Source: a bacterium (GTDB lineage Bacteria; RBG-13-66-14). Taken from it: 7,064 bases of DNA. Both the position numbers and the translations under genes were made by a program. The DNA is taken from NCBI GenBank assembly GCA_026398675.1, contig JAPLSK010000051.1:1-7064 (forward strand). Reading direction: 5' to 3'. How positions within the stretch are numbered: the first letter of the stretch is position 1; each line of letters begins with the position of its first letter. This document shows, piece after piece, positions 5,886 through 7,064 of this stretch. Under the pieces are notes generated by a model, which did no database searches, was not told the DNA's origin, and saw only the letters and a program-made list of their open reading frames with translations.

Positions 5886-6190
5886 ATGGACGATTCACAT
5901 GAGCTTCGAAAGTGCCGCGACGCCGCCTACCGCCTCCTCGCCATGCGGGATCACGCGGTACGGGAGCTCGCGACCAAGCTGGAGCGGCGCTTCGAGCCCG
6001 GAATCGTCGGCCTCGTCCTGGCGGGTCTTGCGGAGCGGGGGCGCGGTCTAAACTGCCCTCCCTCGCCGGACTGGACCGGGAGGCCGCAGCCCGCAGGCTC
6101 CTTTCCCACCTTGAACGGCGCGGTTTCAGACCCGATCTCATTCGTGGAGCCGCCCTGCGCGCCCTCGACGGCTGGCCCTCTGCCCAATGA
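5886..6190 (+). pseudogene. recX: recX remnant: frameshifted and lacking the middle module
   Basis: From ATG 5886 the frame gives a RecX-like first three-helix module (AAYRLLAMRDHAVRELATKL... to GLAERG, about residues 13-52). It then becomes Pro-rich and does not stop before 6971. A different frame (-1) takes over at about the GGGGG run 6037-6041 and gives a RecX-like C-terminal module (GLDREAAARRLL...LERRGFRPDLIRGAAL), ending at TGA 6188-6190. Joined at the G-run the product is about 100 residues. RecX proteins are usually 150 or more and have a middle module, which is absent, so there appears to be an internal deletion of roughly 50 codons plus a frame change. RecX normally binds and inhibits RecA filaments; this copy probably cannot. 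The modules are divergent but recognisable. Alternatives are an assembly error at this point or an unusual short RecX made by slippage. Confidence 0.6.
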
Positions 6191-6207
6191 CACGACAAGG
6201 AGGACGG

Positions 6208-6870
6208 ATGCCCACCACGGCCGACAGATCCGCCGAAAAGGCCTTGGAAAAGTACCGCCGCCTGGGCGGCGAGAACCTGGTCGCCCAACTTCGGGCCGTG
6301 GGCTACGACGCGGTCTTCGTCCCGACCCGGGAGAAGGCCCTCGAAGAGCTCCTCGCTCGGGTGCCCGCGGGGGCCACGGTAGGCGTCGGCGGATCGCTCA
6401 CCCTGGGCCAGATCGGCGCCCTGGAGGCCCTCCGCGAGCGGGGGCACGAGGTGCTCACCCCCCTCGGCACCGACGCGTCGGGCGAGGAGAAGGCCGCTCT
6501 GCGCAGGAGGGGCCTGACCGCCGACGTTTTCCTCACCGGGGTGAACGCCGTCACCGCCGACGGGGAAATCGTCAACCTGGACGGCACCGGCAACCGGGTT
6601 GCCGCCACCTGCTTCGGGCCTGGGCGGGTGATCTACGTGCTGGGCATCAACAAGCTCACCGGCGACCTGGAGGAAGCCCTGTCCCGGGTAAGGAACCTCG
6701 CCGCGCCGGCCAACGCCATGCGCCTCAAGCTCAAAACCCCCTGCGCCGATACCGGTTTCTGCCACGACTGCGACTCCGAGGGGCGCATCTGCAACCACCT
6801 GGTCATCCATCTGCGCGCCGGGAGGGGGGAGCACTCGGTGATTGTCGTGGACGAGCCACTGGGGCTCTGA
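6208..6870 (+). CDS. LUD-domain protein (LutC/YkgG-like, former DUF162), stand-alone type
   Basis: The 220-residue protein is LUD domain from end to end: VGVGGSLTLGQIGALEAL (58-75), FLTGVNAVTADGEIVN (108-123) followed by DGTGNRVAA, then FGPGRVIYVLGINKL (136-150). It ends with a Cys-rich segment, C179-x5-C185-x2-C188-x6-C195. LUD proteins include LutC of the LutABC L-lactate oxidation complex. Small stand-alone members with the C-terminal cysteines are widespread and poorly characterised, and neither lutA nor lutB is present here. The chosen ATG has an excellent SD (AAGGAGG, 6197-6203); an upstream ATG at 6187 overlaps the recX stop but lacks one. It is the second gene of a unit with the recX remnant. 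The cysteines could bind a metal or Fe-S cluster, but this is inference. The gene is intact. Confidence 0.88.
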   Translation: MPTTADRSAEKALEKYRRLGGENLVAQLRAVGYDAVFVPTREKALEELLARVPAGATVGVGGSLTLGQIGALEALRERGHEVLTPLGTDASGEEKAALRRRGLTADVFLTGVNAVTADGEIVNLDGTGNRVAATCFGPGRVIYVLGINKLTGDLEEALSRVRNLAAPANAMRLKLKTPCADTGFCHDCDSEGRICNHLVIHLRAGRGEHSVIVVDEPLGL

Positions 6871-6897
6871 CGCGGCGTGCCTGGGTATTATCCAACA

Positions 6898-6923
6898 GCC
6901 CGGGGGTTAGGGCCCTTTTTTTT
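6898..6923 (+). terminator. Terminator after the LUD gene
   Basis: A short GCCC (6898-6901) / GGGC (6910-6913) stem is followed by CC and an uninterrupted T8 (6916-6923), 28 nt past the LUD stop. The T-tract is strong; the stem as I draw it is weak. Confidence 0.5.
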
Positions 6924-6945
6924 ACTCTTGTTCATCCGGTGGCCC

Positions 6946-6974
6946 TTGACGGACTTGTTTTTTTGTGCTAGTTT
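6946..6974 (+). promoter_or_regulatory. Promoter of the gene at the right edge
   Basis: TTGACG (6946-6951), a 17-bp spacer containing a T7 tract, then a TG-extended -10, TGC-TAGTTT (6966-6974). It resembles the lipoprotein promoter at 341-370: both begin CCCTTGAC and have TGTG just before the -10. The predicted leader is about 30 nt. Confidence 0.5.
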
Positions 6975-6982
6975 AAATTAGC
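6967..6982. promoter_or_regulatory. 16-bp near-palindrome over the -10 (candidate operator)
   Basis: GCTAGTTTAAATTAGC is palindromic except for one mismatched pair. It covers the -10 and predicted start point, where a repressor would block initiation. It is matched in length and position by the dyad at 363-378. Confidence 0.4.
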
Positions 6983-7012
6983 CTTGAGAAAGGTCTAAAA
7001 AGGGGGGTAAAA

Positions 7013-7064
7013 ATGGTTAAACACAAGTTGTTCTCTTCTCTTCTCTTCTCTTCTCTTCTCTTCT
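7013..7064 (+). CDS. Start of an exported protein gene with a phase-variation repeat in its signal peptide
   Basis: The ATG (7013-7015) follows a G-rich SD (AAGGGGGG, the G-run at 7002-7007, spacing 5) and its own promoter. The visible N-terminus is MVKHKLFSSLLFSSLLF, with two basic residues and then a hydrophobic segment, as in a Sec signal peptide. Everything from codon 7 onward is encoded by the TTCTC pentanucleotide repeat. Because 5 is not a multiple of 3, gain or loss of one unit shifts the downstream frame, while the repeat itself encodes the cyclic peptide F-S-S-L-L in every frame and never makes a stop. The mature protein is outside the window, so its identity is unknown. By analogy with neisserial Opa, where CTCTT repeats sit in the signal-peptide codons, a phase-variable surface or secreted protein is inferred. 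Confidence 0.65.
   Translation, partial: MVKHKLFSSLLFSSLLF
7031..7064 (+). repeat. TTCTC pentanucleotide microsatellite
   Basis: 34 nt of uninterrupted TTCTC (six full units plus TTCT), reaching the last base of the window; its true length is unknown. The preceding bases (AAGTTG) are unique. A perfect tract of this unit length is rare by chance and prone to slipped-strand mispairing. Confidence 0.97.

Noticed and set aside
5869..6834. Minus-strand open frame of 321 codons opposite recX and LUD
   Set aside because: It is low-complexity Gly/Arg/Pro-rich translation of the complement of a conserved gene, with no start context.
5082..6971. Very long plus-strand open frame (629 codons)
   Set aside because: It runs antisense through GH57, across the promoter region and out of frame through the LUD gene. 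Only the short recX-like stretch from 5886 is meaningful.
7031..7064. CRISPR array or sequencing-adapter repeat
   Set aside because: The 5-nt unit has no spacers, so it is not CRISPR. It is in frame after a promoter, SD, ATG and basic residues, which favours a genuine coding microsatellite, although an end-of-contig artefact cannot be fully excluded.

Overview
The window is a high-GC bacterial fragment of about 7 kb with tightly packed genes. Partial genes run off both ends. Most products are housekeeping or peripheral metabolic proteins: a SelA-like enzyme, an ADP-ribose-type Nudix hydrolase, HypA, threonine aldolase, a CDP-alcohol phosphatidyltransferase, a GH57 branching enzyme, RecX and a LUD-domain protein. 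The mix, the absence of familiar gene order, and the mixture of strong-SD and SD-less starts suggest a deep-branching or uncultivated Gram-negative-type lineage. I cannot place it further. No rRNA, tRNA, CRISPR array or transposase is visible.

Layout. At the left edge (minus strand) is the N-terminal part of a SelA-family PLP enzyme. Its promoter is back-to-back with a plus-strand promoter that drives a tiny lipoprotein gene (477-642), which appears to carry a one-base frameshift. Positions 643-867 hold no gene, but contain three successive terminator-like hairpins of related sequence. From 868 to 5774 a six-gene minus-strand operon is read right to left: GH57 branching enzyme, a two-TM protein of unknown function, PgsA-like phosphatidyltransferase, LtaE, HypA and Nudix hydrolase. 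Its junctions are overlaps or gaps of only a few bases, two of them stop/start overlaps using GTG and TTG starts. A divergent promoter region (5775-5885) leads to a plus-strand pair: a recX remnant (frameshifted and lacking its middle module) and an intact LUD-domain gene that ends in a T-rich terminator.

The most striking item is at the right edge. A new plus-strand gene starts at 7013, and by its sixth codon it enters a TTCTC pentanucleotide microsatellite (7031 to the end of the window). The repeat encodes the hydrophobic core of a signal peptide. This is the architecture of the phase-variable neisserial opa genes, where copy-number changes of a CTCTT repeat in the signal-peptide codons switch the downstream frame on and off. 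Here it sits in an apparently unrelated genomic setting. The promoter of this gene and that of the small lipoprotein each carry a 16-bp AT-rich dyad at nearly the same distance from the -35 box, so the two exported products may share a regulator.
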